The notes under the pieces: generated by a model | The model's database searches: none | What the model saw: the letters and a program-made list of their open reading frames with translations, nothing else | What the model was told of the DNA's origin: nothing | Translations under genes and position numbers: made by a program | Source: JANJTY01 sp038257155 | GTDB lineage: Bacteria; Pseudomonadota; Gammaproteobacteria; Xanthomonadales; Xanthomonadaceae | Reading direction: 5' to 3' | DNA: 64,000 bases | Assembly (NCBI GenBank): GCA_038257155.1 | Contig: JBBSJP010000005.1 | Coordinates: 62,001 to 126,000 of the forward strand | Part shown: piece by piece, positions 27,336 to 36,695 of the stretch | Numbering within the stretch: position 1 is the first letter of the stretch | How the letters are laid out: each line of letters opens with the position of its first letter

Positions 27336-28282
27336 GCGGTCGCGGCACTGCGCGAGCTTGATCGCGGCAAGAAGTTGCGCACCAGGGCACGCGCCGTAGG
27401 CAGGGTTGGATGCCAACCCAGCGAGCGCAGCAGCGTCAGTGTCGCGCGACCGCGCTGCCCATGCTCCATCAGGTCGTAGCCGTAGTCGTACAGGAAGTTC
27501 CCGTAGCGTTCGGCGATCCGCTCTCGATGACGCAGGGCGAACTCCGGGTGGGTTGTCCGGAAACGATCAAGGGTAGCGAGTTCGTTGTGGGCGTCGAGAT
27601 CGAAGTCCTTGCGGCTGAAGCTGTCGGCGCGAAGCGTACAGTCAAGCAGGGGCTCGTCTATGCAGCCGGCCGGATACTCCGCCAGCAAGCGCAGGAACAA
27701 CTCGTTGTCCTCGCCGACGCGCAGGGTCGGGTCGAAATGGCCGACGCGGTCGAGACAGCGGCGTGGTACCACCACGGACGAAGTCAGTACACAGAAGTCG
27801 CAGAAGAAATCCAGCAGCGCGTCGCCCGCGATCGGCTGCAGCTCGCGCGACCAGTTCGCCCGCTTCCGTCCCGCGGCATCGACAAACTGGCCGCCGCTAT
27901 GGACCAGTCCAAGCTCGGGATTGGCCTGGAACAGCTCCACCTGGCGGCGCAGCTTGTCCGGATACCAGCGGTCGTTGGCATCGAGAAATGCAATGAGCTC
28001 GCCGTGGCAGGCTTGAATGCCGAGGTTGCGAGCTGCCGACGGGCCGGCATTGGCTTGGCGCAGCAGCTGCATGCGCGGATTTGCCGCCGCACGGAGCTCC
28101 GCCTGCTCGGCGGTGCCGTCGCTGGATCCATCGTCGACCACCACGATCTGGACGCGATCGCGCGGATAATCCTGCGCCTCGACTGAATCTATCGCCTGAT
28201 CGAGGTGCGCGATGGCCTGGTAGGCGGGGATCACCACGCCGACCATGGGCATTTCGGTTGTCATTTCCACATGGTGGTTCAT
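27332..28282 (-). CDS. Glycosyltransferase family 2
   Basis: 316 residues with a GT-A fold: VGVVIPAYQAIAHLDQAIDS, IVVVDDGSSDGTAEQAELRA, RQANAGPSAARNLGIQACHG and the metal-binding FLDANDRWYP (here Asp-Ala-Asn-Asp). There are no transmembrane helices in the core, so it is probably a cytoplasmic enzyme adding a sugar to the lipid-linked unit. The start overlaps the GalE stop and its own stop overlaps the next start, so the whole minus-strand set is translationally coupled. Confidence 0.92.
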   Translation of the reverse strand: MNHHVEMTTEMPMVGVVIPAYQAIAHLDQAIDSVEAQDYPRDRVQIVVVDDGSSDGTAEQAELRAAANPRMQLLRQANAGPSAARNLGIQACHGELIAFLDANDRWYPDKLRRQVELFQANPELGLVHSGGQFVDAAGRKRANWSRELQPIAGDALLDFFCDFCVLTSSVVVPRRCLDRVGHFDPTLRVGEDNELFLRLLAEYPAGCIDEPLLDCTLRADSFSRKDFDLDAHNELATLDRFRTTHPEFALRHRERIAERYGNFLYDYGYDLMEHGQRGRATLTLLRSLGWHPTLPTARALVRNFLPRSSSRSAATA

Positions 28283-29400
28283 GGCTGTTGTCCTGTGTTG
28301 GCGACGGCGGAGAGTCGCTGTGTGATGCGCGAAGAACTGTCGCGGTGCTGGCTGCCGACGTGACGTTTACCGGCGGGAATGACATTGCTGGAGACGGCGG
28401 CTTTGGCGCGCAGCGGAACGAGCAGGCGGTGCTGCTCCCAGGCCAGCGCCGACGCGACGATCTGTTCGAGGTCGTCGAAACGAGGTGTCCAGTTCAGCGT
28501 CTCACGGGCGAGCCGCGCGTCGGCAACGATCATCGACATGTCGCCGGCCCGGCGTCCGACGCGATGCACATCCAGTGGCGCACCATGTACCTGCTCCAGC
28601 ACCGCCAGCACCTGTTCAACGCTGAAGCCATGGCCGTAGCCACAGTTGGCGATCAGCGATGCGCCATCGTCGCGCAGATAGTCGAGGGCATCGAGATGTG
28701 CCTGGGCAAGATCGTCGACATGGATGTAGTCGCGTATGCAGGTACCGTCGGGCGTTTCGTAGTCGGTGCCGAAAACCTCGACGAAAGGGCGCTGACCGAC
28801 CGCGTGCTGGCAGGCGACCTTGATCAGGTGGCTGGCGTTCGGGCTGTCCTGGCCGAGGCGGCCCGCCGGATCGCCACCGGCGACGTTGAAGTAGCGCAGG
28901 ATGGCGTAGCGCAGCGGAGTGACAGCGGCAAGATCACGCAGCATCCATTCGGTGAACAGTTTGGAGCGGCCATAGGGCGTCATCGGGGCAGGATCGGTTG
29001 CCTCGCTGGCCACGCCGCCGGCCGGATCGCCGTACACTGCGGCGGTCGAAGAGAACACCAGATGGCGCACTCCTGCGACACGGCAGGCGTTCAACAGTAC
29101 CCGTGCCCGCGCCGTGTTGCTGTCGTAATACTCCAGCGGGTGCGCGACCGACTCCGGCACGACGATGCGTGCCGCGAAGTGGAGCACGGTTTCGAAGCGG
29201 TACTCTTCGAACAGCTTCTCCAGCAGATCTGCATCGCCGACATCGCCCACAACAAGATGTCCGTGCAGCAGCGCCTCGCGATTTCCGGTGCTCAGATTGT
29301 CCAGTATCACCATGCGTTCGCCGCGCGCGCCGAGCTTGGCCACGACATGACTTCCGATATAACCGGCGCCGCCAGTGACCAGTACATGGCCGGCGCTCAT
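28279..29400 (-). CDS. galE: UDP-glucose 4-epimerase
   Basis: 373 residues from the ATG at 29400, overlapping the previous stop. VLVTGGAGYIGSH is the NAD-binding motif, FSSTAAVYG and PYGRSK supply the catalytic Ser/Thr and the Tyr-x3-Lys pair, and CIRDYIHVDDLAQAHL is the GalE signature. It interconverts UDP-glucose and UDP-galactose (or the N-acetyl forms), providing a donor for the glycosyltransferases. It is about 35 residues longer than typical GalE because of a polar C-terminal tail (IPAGKRHVGSQHRD onward) that looks disordered. Confidence 0.93.
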   Translation of the reverse strand: MSAGHVLVTGGAGYIGSHVVAKLGARGERMVILDNLSTGNREALLHGHLVVGDVGDADLLEKLFEEYRFETVLHFAARIVVPESVAHPLEYYDSNTARARVLLNACRVAGVRHLVFSSTAAVYGDPAGGVASEATDPAPMTPYGRSKLFTEWMLRDLAAVTPLRYAILRYFNVAGGDPAGRLGQDSPNASHLIKVACQHAVGQRPFVEVFGTDYETPDGTCIRDYIHVDDLAQAHLDALDYLRDDGASLIANCGYGHGFSVEQVLAVLEQVHGAPLDVHRVGRRAGDMSMIVADARLARETLNWTPRFDDLEQIVASALAWEQHRLLVPLRAKAAVSSNVIPAGKRHVGSQHRDSSSRITQRLSAVANTGQQP

Positions 29401-30413
29401 GCGGTTGTGCTCCGCTGGCGCGGCAGAATGTCCGAAACACCGCCCCGCAGCACGGTGCGCAACAAGCGGCGCCACACCAGCCAGGTCTGCGGTCGCATGC
29501 CAAGCGCGTGTACTTGCGCCTTCAAGGCCGACCACCAGTGGCCATCCTCCAGCAGCTCGAGTCCGCGATCGCTTTCGATCATGGCCTGCATGTGCGTATA
29601 CAGCGGTGCACCGCGAGTGGTCAGGCTCACCTTGTTGAGCAGACGCAGGCGCGCTGCAGCCATGCGCCCTTGTTGCTGGCTCATGCTGCCGGCATGCACC
29701 CGGTAGTCGGCCATCACCACATCGAGATACCGCACCCGGTAGCGTTCCGCAATACGCAGCCAGAGGTCGCGGTTGTCGCAGCCAAGTCCGGTGAACTGGG
29801 TATCGAAATCGCCGACGCTGCGCACGCAGTCGCGACTGAACACCGCGGTTGGGCCCGCTACGTGCTCGCGGCGCAGCGCCAATGCAATGTAGGCATCCGA
29901 CTGCTGGTTCCAGAGTCGGTGCGGCACGTCGATCGACTGGCCTTTGGCGTCGATGCGGCGAATATTGGCGTGCACCAGGCCAAGGTCGGGATCGGCATCG
30001 AAGGCATCCATGGCCACTCCAAGGTGCTCGGGACGCCAACGGTCATCGGCGTCGAGCAGTGCGAAGTAGTCGCCTCGCGCCATGGCGAGGGCGCGGTTGC
30101 GCGCTGCCGGCAAACCCGCGTTCGCCTGACGCATCACGCGCACCCGGCTCGGCGCCTGGCAGCTGTAGCCCAAGGCTATCTCGCCGCTGTCGTCGGTCGA
30201 GCCGTCGTCCACAATCAGCAGTTCGAACGAGCGGTAGCGCTGCTGCAGTGCACTCTGGATCGCCTCGTCGAGATAGGCCGCGGCGTTGAAGACCGGCATC
30301 AGGATGCTTACCGTGGGCCGTGGACCACTCATATCCTGCAAGCCGATCCTGTGCCTGTCTGGATTCGCGGCTACGCCGGAAGGCTGCGAGACTCGTGTGC
30401 TGTAGGTGGCCAT
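29397..30413 (-). CDS. Glycosyltransferase family 2
   Basis: 338 residues. The GT-A domain starts about residue 35: TVSILMPVFNAAAYLDEAIQ, LLIVDDGSTDDSGEIAL, RQANAGLPAARNRALAMARG and ALLDADDRW. The ATG overlaps the stop of the glycosylphosphotransferase gene (TGATG) and the stop overlaps galE (ATGA). It is related to the GT2 enzyme at 27332 in motif style but not a near duplicate. The first 30 residues are polar and vary in such enzymes; an internal Met (MSGPRPTVSIL) could be the true start. Confidence 0.9.
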   Translation of the reverse strand: MATYSTRVSQPSGVAANPDRHRIGLQDMSGPRPTVSILMPVFNAAAYLDEAIQSALQQRYRSFELLIVDDGSTDDSGEIALGYSCQAPSRVRVMRQANAGLPAARNRALAMARGDYFALLDADDRWRPEHLGVAMDAFDADPDLGLVHANIRRIDAKGQSIDVPHRLWNQQSDAYIALALRREHVAGPTAVFSRDCVRSVGDFDTQFTGLGCDNRDLWLRIAERYRVRYLDVVMADYRVHAGSMSQQQGRMAAARLRLLNKVSLTTRGAPLYTHMQAMIESDRGLELLEDGHWWSALKAQVHALGMRPQTWLVWRRLLRTVLRGGVSDILPRQRSTTA

Positions 30414-31930
30414 CAGCGTGCTCCGCGGCCGAACAACACAACGTCGGCAGTCTCAAGCAATATGCGGAAGTCGAAGCGCAGACTGTGGAACTTGGCGTAG
30501 TAGAGGTCGTAGCCGAGCTTTTCAATCGCGTCGGCCTCCGAAGCGCCATAGGGATAGCGCAGCTGCGCCCAGCCGGCCAGGCCGGGGCGAACACAATGCC
30601 GCAGCCCGTAATGGGGTACGCGTTCGAGGAATCCGGTGACGAACTGCGGCCGCTCCGGGCGGGGGCCGACGATGCTCATTTCCCCTCGCAGAACGTTCCA
30701 CAGTTGCGGTAGCTCGTCGAGTCGCAGCAGTCGAATTACCCGACCCACCGTGGTGACCCGCGTGTCGCCGGTCTGCGCGAATCGCGCAACACCATCGATC
30801 TCTGCATCGGTACGCATGCTGCGGAACTTGTACAGCATGAAGCGCGTGCCGTTACGACCGACACGTTGCTGGCTGTAGAGCACCGGGCCCTTTCCGCGCG
30901 CCTCGATCAGGATGGCTGCAGATACGAGCAGCATCAACGGCCAAGTCAGCAAGAACAGCAGCAGCAGCACCGCAAGATCGAAACCGCGCTTGCTGATCTG
31001 GCGCAGTGCCGAGGTGTCGAAGTTGCGGGTAAAGACGCACCAGGAAGGCGGCAGGCGATCAAGCGATACCTTGCCGAACTCGCGCTCGTGGAATGCCTCG
31101 AGGTCGAGCACTTTGACGCCTGCGATTCGGCAGCCGACCAGTTCTGACATGGGCAGCGCGCTGCGCCGGTCATCGGCAACCACCACGATCTCGTCCAGGT
31201 CCCGTTCCCTGACCAGGGTTTCAAGACTGGAAGGTGCGAGCACCGGACCGACGCCGGGAGCGGCTGCGATGCCAGGATCCAGTTGCACGAAACCAAGCAC
31301 TCTCAGGGAGCGGGCCAGCGGTTCCCGATCACGCTCCTGCAGCCGCGCGGACAGCGTCGCCGCGCGTTGCCCTGCACCGAGAAAAACGATGCGCCGTTGC
31401 AGTGCCATCCTGCCCAACAACTGGGTCAGCACTTGCCGCGCCGCCAGTAGTGCCACCATCGCAGCCACGAATGCGATGAGCAAGGCCCCGAAGGCGTTCG
31501 TGCCGCCCACCACGAGCGCCGCAAGCCCACCGGTTGCGAGTGCGAACAGCACACGGCGAACACAGTCCCTGGCCGGGTGCCGAGCCAGCTCGGAGTGCGG
31601 TTGATAAAGTCCGAGAGCCCACAGTCCCAACCAGGCGACAGCGACGAATACCGATGCGGGAATGAGCGCAAGCGGCGCTTCGCCAACGCGCTGCGCCAGG
31701 GCATTGGAAAAGCCCAAGGCGGCAACCAGCAACATGAGTTCCGTGGTGGAGGCGACCAGTGGCCAGTGGACCCGCAGCTCTCGCCGCGCGCGCTGCCATA
31801 CGTGACTGCGTGTGCTCGTCGAGGCCTGCGGGTGGGCGGTTGAGGTCGCCACCACGTCGTGCGCCGCGGGTGAGAGATCCACTGCCGTCACGTCGGCGCC
31901 GAGAGAGGTGAAACTATGGTCGTCCGACAT
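30413..31930 (-). CDS. Polyprenyl glycosylphosphotransferase initiating exopolysaccharide synthesis
   Basis: 505 residues from the ATG at 31930 with AGGAGA upstream. A variable N-terminus is followed by four to five transmembrane helices, a CoA-binding-like Rossmann region (IVFLGAGQRAATLSARLQER), and the C-terminal bacterial sugar transferase domain: KRGFDLAVLLLLFLL, YKFRSMRTDAE, LDELPQLWNVLRGEMSIVG and PRPERPQF. It transfers sugar-1-phosphate to undecaprenyl phosphate, the first step of repeat-unit assembly. The ending DLYYAKFHSL...VVLFGRGAR resembles the EpsB/TIGR03013 branch tied to exosortase loci. First gene of the coupled minus-strand set. Confidence 0.93.
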   Translation of the reverse strand: MSDDHSFTSLGADVTAVDLSPAAHDVVATSTAHPQASTSTRSHVWQRARRELRVHWPLVASTTELMLLVAALGFSNALAQRVGEAPLALIPASVFVAVAWLGLWALGLYQPHSELARHPARDCVRRVLFALATGGLAALVVGGTNAFGALLIAFVAAMVALLAARQVLTQLLGRMALQRRIVFLGAGQRAATLSARLQERDREPLARSLRVLGFVQLDPGIAAAPGVGPVLAPSSLETLVRERDLDEIVVVADDRRSALPMSELVGCRIAGVKVLDLEAFHEREFGKVSLDRLPPSWCVFTRNFDTSALRQISKRGFDLAVLLLLFLLTWPLMLLVSAAILIEARGKGPVLYSQQRVGRNGTRFMLYKFRSMRTDAEIDGVARFAQTGDTRVTTVGRVIRLLRLDELPQLWNVLRGEMSIVGPRPERPQFVTGFLERVPHYGLRHCVRPGLAGWAQLRYPYGASEADAIEKLGYDLYYAKFHSLRFDFRILLETADVVLFGRGAR

Positions 31931-32581
31931 GAGTGTCTCCTGGCAGCGGTCACCTCCATGAACTGGAAGCCGGACCGGAATCGCAGGGTACGAATCGGGA
32001 AACTGATGCTCTGTTCGCTGACCGCCGTACCTATGGCTGGTGTTCATGATTGAGGTGAACAAGTGTGTCGGCCTCTCGAGCTGCGCTTGTCACCGTGCAA
32101 TCCGATTGCACGCCGCAGGATCGATCGGAACCAAGCAATTCCGCGGCTTGCAGCGTCGATCGTGCCAATTGAGAAAACCTCGCGCTGCGTGAATGTTTTT
32201 CGCAGCCGTGGAATTTCTACGCAGGCGAATCTCGTGATTGACGCGAGCGCATGCGCTTGCAGGACACGCTTCGAGCCTCTTGCGCGATGGCTTCGATGCG
32301 CGTACAGGAAGCCGACCTGATTCGGTCGCGCGTTTTGGTTGTTGGAGGAGTCGTTGAGCGCGTCGCCGTGCGGCGCCGGTGGCAGGCAAGCGGGGCTTGC
32401 GATGCTGACAGTCAGACGGACGCTGCGAAGCCAAGGACTGATCGATGGCAACGCAGGATGGCGACGCAGGAGGGCGAACGGCACGCTCGCGAAGCCTGCC
32501 GGTGCGGAGGTCGCGTCTCGGCCTACGTCCTGACAGGCTTGGCGCAGCGGGCGATTCTGTGCCCCGCTGCGCGACCAGTGC
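31931..32581. other. Long intergenic stretch, no intact gene
   Basis: 650 bp between the dehydrogenase pseudogene and the glycosylphosphotransferase. No frame has family character. It probably holds the promoter of the minus-strand polysaccharide genes; no clear sigma-70 or sigma-54 site was picked out by eye. Confidence 0.5.
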
Positions 32582-33495
32582 TTACAGGCGACCGTCGCAG
32601 TCTGCGCTGGCAAACATGCGCTTCAATTCGAACAGTACGCCGCCGCTGCGGGCAAAGCCGCGAATTCTGGCGATGCCCCAACTGGCGAACTCGCGATGCG
32701 CTACCGCGAGCACCACGGCATGGCCGCCTCCGCCAGACGAATGCTAGGCGCCCGGTAGGTGCCGGCCCCGATGATACTGGCGTACAGGCGATCAACACGC
32801 GCTGCGGCCGTCGGGCTGGATCCCGAGGTGATCTTGACGATGTCGACCACGCGGCGCGAGGCGTCTCCCGGATTGATGCGCTCAGGGCTGTAGCCAAGAT
32901 CGAAGTCGCGATGCAGGCTCAGTCCGGAGTGCTCCTCCAGCAAGGGCAGGCAGACTTCTTCGGTGGCGCCCGGATATACCGTTGATTCGAAGATCACCAG
33001 GCCACCCGGCTGCAGTGCGCGTCCTGCGATGATGCTGGCCTCTCGCAGCGCTGAAAGATCGGGCTCATTGTTTTCATCCACGGGCGTCGGCACCGCAACC
33101 ACCAGCACGTCGCAGCCGACCAGTGAGTCGGCATCGGAGCTGCAGCTCAGGCGACCGCTACGCAACTGGCGGGCCATGACTTCACGCGTTCGGTCAACGC
33201 CGCGACGCAGCTCATCGATGCGTTCGACATCGATGTCGAAGCCCACCGTTGCATAGCGGCGAGCAAACTCCAGGGCCAGCGGCAGTCCGACGTATCCCAG
33301 GCCGATGACACCAACACGAAGCGTCTCGCGGCAGGCGTCGGGCGCCAGCCGGGGAACGTGCTGCTCGTCGTCTTCATTGGCGCCCAGAATGCCCAGCAGA
33401 CTGCCGGGAATCTCGCGGCAATCGCCGTCGGCGAGCTGCGCGGACATGAACGGCTGCTGCACGGGGGAAGTGGAGTTGTTGCGCTGAAGGGACAT
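32582..33495 (-). pseudogene. UDP-N-acetyl-D-glucosamine/UDP-glucose dehydrogenase, internal deletion and frameshift
   Basis: From the ATG at 33495 a good UDP-sugar dehydrogenase N-terminus is read: LRVGVIGLGYVGLPLALEFA (NAD site), VLVVAVPTPVDENNEPDLSA, FESTVYPGATEEVCLPLLE and GAGTYRAPSIRLAEAA. Instead of continuing into the substrate domain it runs out of frame (MPWCSR, stop at 32701). Just past the join, in the next frame, comes the normal C-terminus: AVVLAVAHREFASWG, GGVLFELKRMF and DGRL with a stop at 32582. The central part, including the catalytic-Cys region and the second Rossmann half, is missing (about 150 residues by comparison with WbpA/TviB-type enzymes). Clearly non-functional as drawn. 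Confidence 0.88.
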
Positions 33496-33674
33496 GGCAT
33501 TCGGTCGTTGCGGGGGGCGGAATGACCATACGCAGCGCCTGCATGGTGATTCGGTTCGCTGACGCACATGAACGGTTCCGTCGTTACATGTATGAATTCG
33601 CACAGAACTATCCAGCTGTTTCGTGGAGGTTGGTCACGTCGGTCACCGACTGCCCCGGATCACATGGAATCTCC

Positions 33675-34472
33675 ATGCAAGCATTTGCCAGCGTCCCAAC
33701 GAACCGCCTGCTGCAGGCGATGTCCGCCGAGACCCGCTCACGGATCGTTCCTAACCTGGAGCATGTCGCGCTGCCGCTGGGAACGGTGATTTCCGAATCA
33801 GGCGTGCCCGCCGAGCACTTGTATTTCCCCATCGATTGCATCGTTTCGCTGCTCAACGCGACGGAAGATCGCGATTGGGCGGAAATCGCGATGGTGGGAA
33901 ACGAGGGCATCCTGGGCTTGTCGCTTTTCATGGGCGGGTCAAGCAGCGCAACCCGGTCCATGGTGCAAGCCGCCGGCTCCGCCTACCGCTTGCCCGCGCA
34001 GATGATTGATGGCGAGTTCCTGCGGCATGGTGACTTCATGGCACTAATGCTGCGATACACCCAGTCTCTCATCAGCCAGATTGCGCAAACCGCTGCCTGC
34101 AACCGCCATCACACCATCTACCAGCAAGTCTGCCGTTGGTTGTTGCACTCGCTCGACCGTCTTCCCGGCACCCGATTGTTGATAACCCAGGGGCTGATCG
34201 CCGAACTGCTGGGCGTGCGCCGCGAGGGCGTCACCGAGGCCGCCGGAAAACTGCAGGCGAAGGGTGCGATTACCTACCATCGCGGATGCATCGACGTAAT
34301 CGATCGGGCGCTTTTGGAACGCCAGTGCTGCGAGTGCCATGGCGTGGTAAAGCGCGAGTACGACCGCCTGCTGCCGCTGTCAATAGGTTCGAGCCCGGGA
34401 GCGCCGAGCCGCATCGGATTTCCCCAGCAGGATGAGCAACGTCCACGCATGTCGGCGCCGTACGGGCGCTGA
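33675..34472 (+). CDS. Crp/Fnr family transcriptional regulator (paralogue 2)
   Basis: 265 residues from the ATG at 33675, which gives the family-typical start PTNRLLQAMSAETRSRIVPN; the frame is open to 33522 and a longer start is possible. Sensor domain: LPLGTVISESGVPAEHLYFP and VGNEGILGLSLFMGG. Winged helix: LITQGLIAELLGVRREGVTE. It shares MLRYTQSLISQIAQTAACNR with the regulator at 19217. No FNR-type cysteine cluster. It is divergent from the broken dehydrogenase gene, so it may have controlled that end of the polysaccharide block. Confidence 0.9.
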   Translation: MQAFASVPTNRLLQAMSAETRSRIVPNLEHVALPLGTVISESGVPAEHLYFPIDCIVSLLNATEDRDWAEIAMVGNEGILGLSLFMGGSSSATRSMVQAAGSAYRLPAQMIDGEFLRHGDFMALMLRYTQSLISQIAQTAACNRHHTIYQQVCRWLLHSLDRLPGTRLLITQGLIAELLGVRREGVTEAAGKLQAKGAITYHRGCIDVIDRALLERQCCECHGVVKREYDRLLPLSIGSSPGAPSRIGFPQQDEQRPRMSAPYGR

Positions 34473-34642
34473 TCCCGGTCCCGTCGTTCTGACTGGGGTC
34501 GTACCGAGGTGAGGGAGGGCGGTGATTTGGTCCATCGCTGGCTCAGCAGTGCGCATTTCCCGCAAGCAGATCCCAGTCGCCATGCTCGCTTGGTGCCTGG
34601 GGCTTGACGTACACCCCTCGCATGCGAATAATGCACGGCTTC

Positions 34643-34719
34643 GCGCCCGTAGCTCAGTTGGATAGAGTACCAGGCTACGAACTTGGTGGTCGGGAGTTCG
34701 AATCTCTCCGGGCGCGCCA
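34643..34719 (+). tRNA. tRNA-Arg (anticodon ACG)
   Basis: A complete 77-base cloverleaf: acceptor GCGCCCG pairs with CGGGCGC, D-arm AGCTCAGTTGGATAGAGT, anticodon stem-loop CAGGCTACGAACTTGG with anticodon ACG, T-arm GGGAGTTCGAATCTCTC, and an encoded CCA end. It reads CGU/CGC/CGA arginine codons. A terminator follows 15 bp downstream. Confidence 0.97.
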
Positions 34720-34733
34720 TACGAAGATCAGAA

Positions 34734-34770
34734 GGGCCGGTGACCTACAGTCACTGGCCCTTTTGTTTTT
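34734..34770 (+). terminator. Rho-independent terminator of tRNA-Arg
   Basis: GGGCCGGTGAC, loop CTACA, GTCACTGGCCC, then TTTTGTTTTT: an 11-bp stem and T-run directly after the tRNA. A diverged second copy of this sequence is at 51241. Confidence 0.92.
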
Positions 34771-35083
34771 CGGGACTGTGGGCGCCTGCACTACGGGGTG
34801 AACGACGACGAGCACGCTGCTGCAACAGCCGGAATGGGCGAACAACAGCGTCGGTCGCGAGCGGCGCCCAGAAAGCGAGGAAAAACGTTCACTGGCCCGG
34901 GCCGGGAGGCACGCGCATACTGTCCTCGTCCACGACTTGGCCGTCGTCAAGCGAACCGTCCTGACCCTTCCTGACCAGTCGATTTCCGCCGCAACCGTTG
35001 CATCGCCCAGGCGCCTAGCGTCCGACCCAGCTGCCAGTACCGCGTCGAGCGCACACTGGCTGCGATTCCTCGGAGACCCTTCG

Positions 35084-36394
35084 GTGTATTCAGACACGAG
35101 CCTGCCGGAACCGACCTCGCGCCTCCTCCTTCAGCATCAGGATGCGATCGGAACGCAAATAGTGCGCGACCTTTACAGTCGCAGCCGCACGGCGATCGTC
35201 ATCATGCTGGTTCTGATCGGCGTGATCCGCTGGGCCATCGACCCGGCCTACCAGCTCGATGCCAACGTCCGGACTGCGTTCGTCGTGCTGGTTGCCGTGA
35301 ACCTCGGGCGATTCGTGCTGGCGATGATTCCCCAAGCGCGCCGCGAAGATTGGCTGAAGCGGCGCAGCCAGTATTGGGTGTTCGTTGCGGGGGTTGCCCT
35401 GTCGTCAATCGCTCTTGGCATGATTGTCGTCCTGTCCTGGCCGCTGCTCGACCCGGCCCGCATCGCGATCCTTGCCGTCATCACCTCCGGCCTGGTCTCG
35501 GGTGCGGTGATGAGCCTGGGTTTCAGTCCGTTCGTCTACGTGATCTACATGCTGCCGCCAGTCGGCGCGCTGTTCGTCATGGCGGTGACCGACACCCGAC
35601 CGCCCTGGGGTGCAGAGATCCTCGCGACCGCCTTTGTCATCTATGCGGCGGCCGTCGTGACGATCAGCCTGGACCAGCGTCGCACCCGGCGACATGCGAT
35701 CGCCCTGGCGCTGCAGCTTTCCGACATGGTGGTTCGGGACACGCTGACCAAGCTGCACAACCGGCGTTATCTGCATGAGGTCATGGTCGTCGAGACCGCG
35801 CGGGTTACCCGCGATTCCCTGGACCTGGAACAAGGGCGCGAACTGCGTCCGGCAACCGCCATGGGCATCTTCATGATGGATCTTGATCATTTCAAACTCG
35901 TCAACGACACGCATGGCCATGCGGCCGGCGACGCGGTGCTCAAGCAGGCCGGTGAGGTGCTCAGCCGCGCGCTGAGAAAATCCGACATTCTGGTGCGCTG
36001 GGGTGGCGAGGAGTTTGTCGCGGTCATCCGCGTTACCCATCCCGACGACGTGCGGGTGGTTGGCGAGAAGCTGCGTGACGCCATTGAATCCGCCGACTTC
36101 GTCCTGCCGGATGGCAAGGTCCTCAAGAAGACGGCGTCGGTCGGCTTCTCCGCGATGCCTTTCCTGCACGAGTTGACCCGCCGGCTTAGTTGGGAACAGG
36201 TGCTGTCGCTGGCAGATGCTGCGCTTTACGTCGCCAAGGAAGAGGGTAGGAATCGCTGCATCGGCGTGCAGCCAGGCCATGTCCCCTGGGACGACGTGGA
36301 TGCGACGTGCACGGACGTCGTGAGCGACCTGAAGGAGGCCGAACGGCGCAGGCTGATTGGGCTCGATCGCCGCGACAAGTCGGCCGATTCCTGA
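35084..36394 (+). CDS. Membrane-bound diguanylate cyclase (GGDEF)
   Basis: 436 residues if started at the GTG at 35084 (CGGAG 8 bp upstream); the frame is open to a TTG at 34937. Six hydrophobic segments (about 35-200) form an N-terminal sensor without known ligand. The GGDEF domain follows: DTLTKLHNRRYLHEV, MMDLDHFKLVNDTHGHAAGD, and the active-site WGGEEF near residue 306, preceded by the RKSD inhibitory site at the usual five-residue spacing. It makes c-di-GMP and is likely product-inhibited. Adjacent polysaccharide genes make exopolysaccharide control plausible, though unproven. Confidence 0.92.
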   Translation: MYSDTSLPEPTSRLLLQHQDAIGTQIVRDLYSRSRTAIVIMLVLIGVIRWAIDPAYQLDANVRTAFVVLVAVNLGRFVLAMIPQARREDWLKRRSQYWVFVAGVALSSIALGMIVVLSWPLLDPARIAILAVITSGLVSGAVMSLGFSPFVYVIYMLPPVGALFVMAVTDTRPPWGAEILATAFVIYAAAVVTISLDQRRTRRHAIALALQLSDMVVRDTLTKLHNRRYLHEVMVVETARVTRDSLDLEQGRELRPATAMGIFMMDLDHFKLVNDTHGHAAGDAVLKQAGEVLSRALRKSDILVRWGGEEFVAVIRVTHPDDVRVVGEKLRDAIESADFVLPDGKVLKKTASVGFSAMPFLHELTRRLSWEQVLSLADAALYVAKEEGRNRCIGVQPGHVPWDDVDATCTDVVSDLKEAERRRLIGLDRRDKSADS

Positions 36395-36695
36395 CTGACT
36401 GCAGACGTATCCCTGCGTCGCCGAAAGACTGAGGCCGGATCAGCGAAGCAGTGTGCGTGGCGCGCTACGGCAGCAACATCGAAACCGGCCATCAAACGTT
36501 TCAGTCGTAGTGCGGCATCCCGTGCCGCCTTTGCGTTTGCTTGAGTGCGCCTATGCAGATCCGTCAACGTCGGCACAGGGGTGCCGACCTACGCACGCAT
36601 GTTTGGCGTAGGGCGGATTCCGGTTTGGTGCGCTTGGATCAGTCATGGGGACTCGCTGTGATGCTCATGAGGCTCGCAGCCGCTGACAGGCTCGC
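36395..36695. other. Intergenic stretch with a small stem-loop repeat
   Basis: No gene. It contains a perfect stem GTCGGCAC-AGGG-GTGCCGAC at 36569-36588 followed by CTACG, in the style of REP elements, between convergent genes. Confidence 0.6.

Noticed and set aside
28279..30039. 586-codon frame suggesting an extended GalE
   Set aside because: The first 213 codons lie over the preceding glycosyltransferase gene in another frame and are Arg/Cys-rich shadow; GalE begins with its Rossmann motif at 29400.
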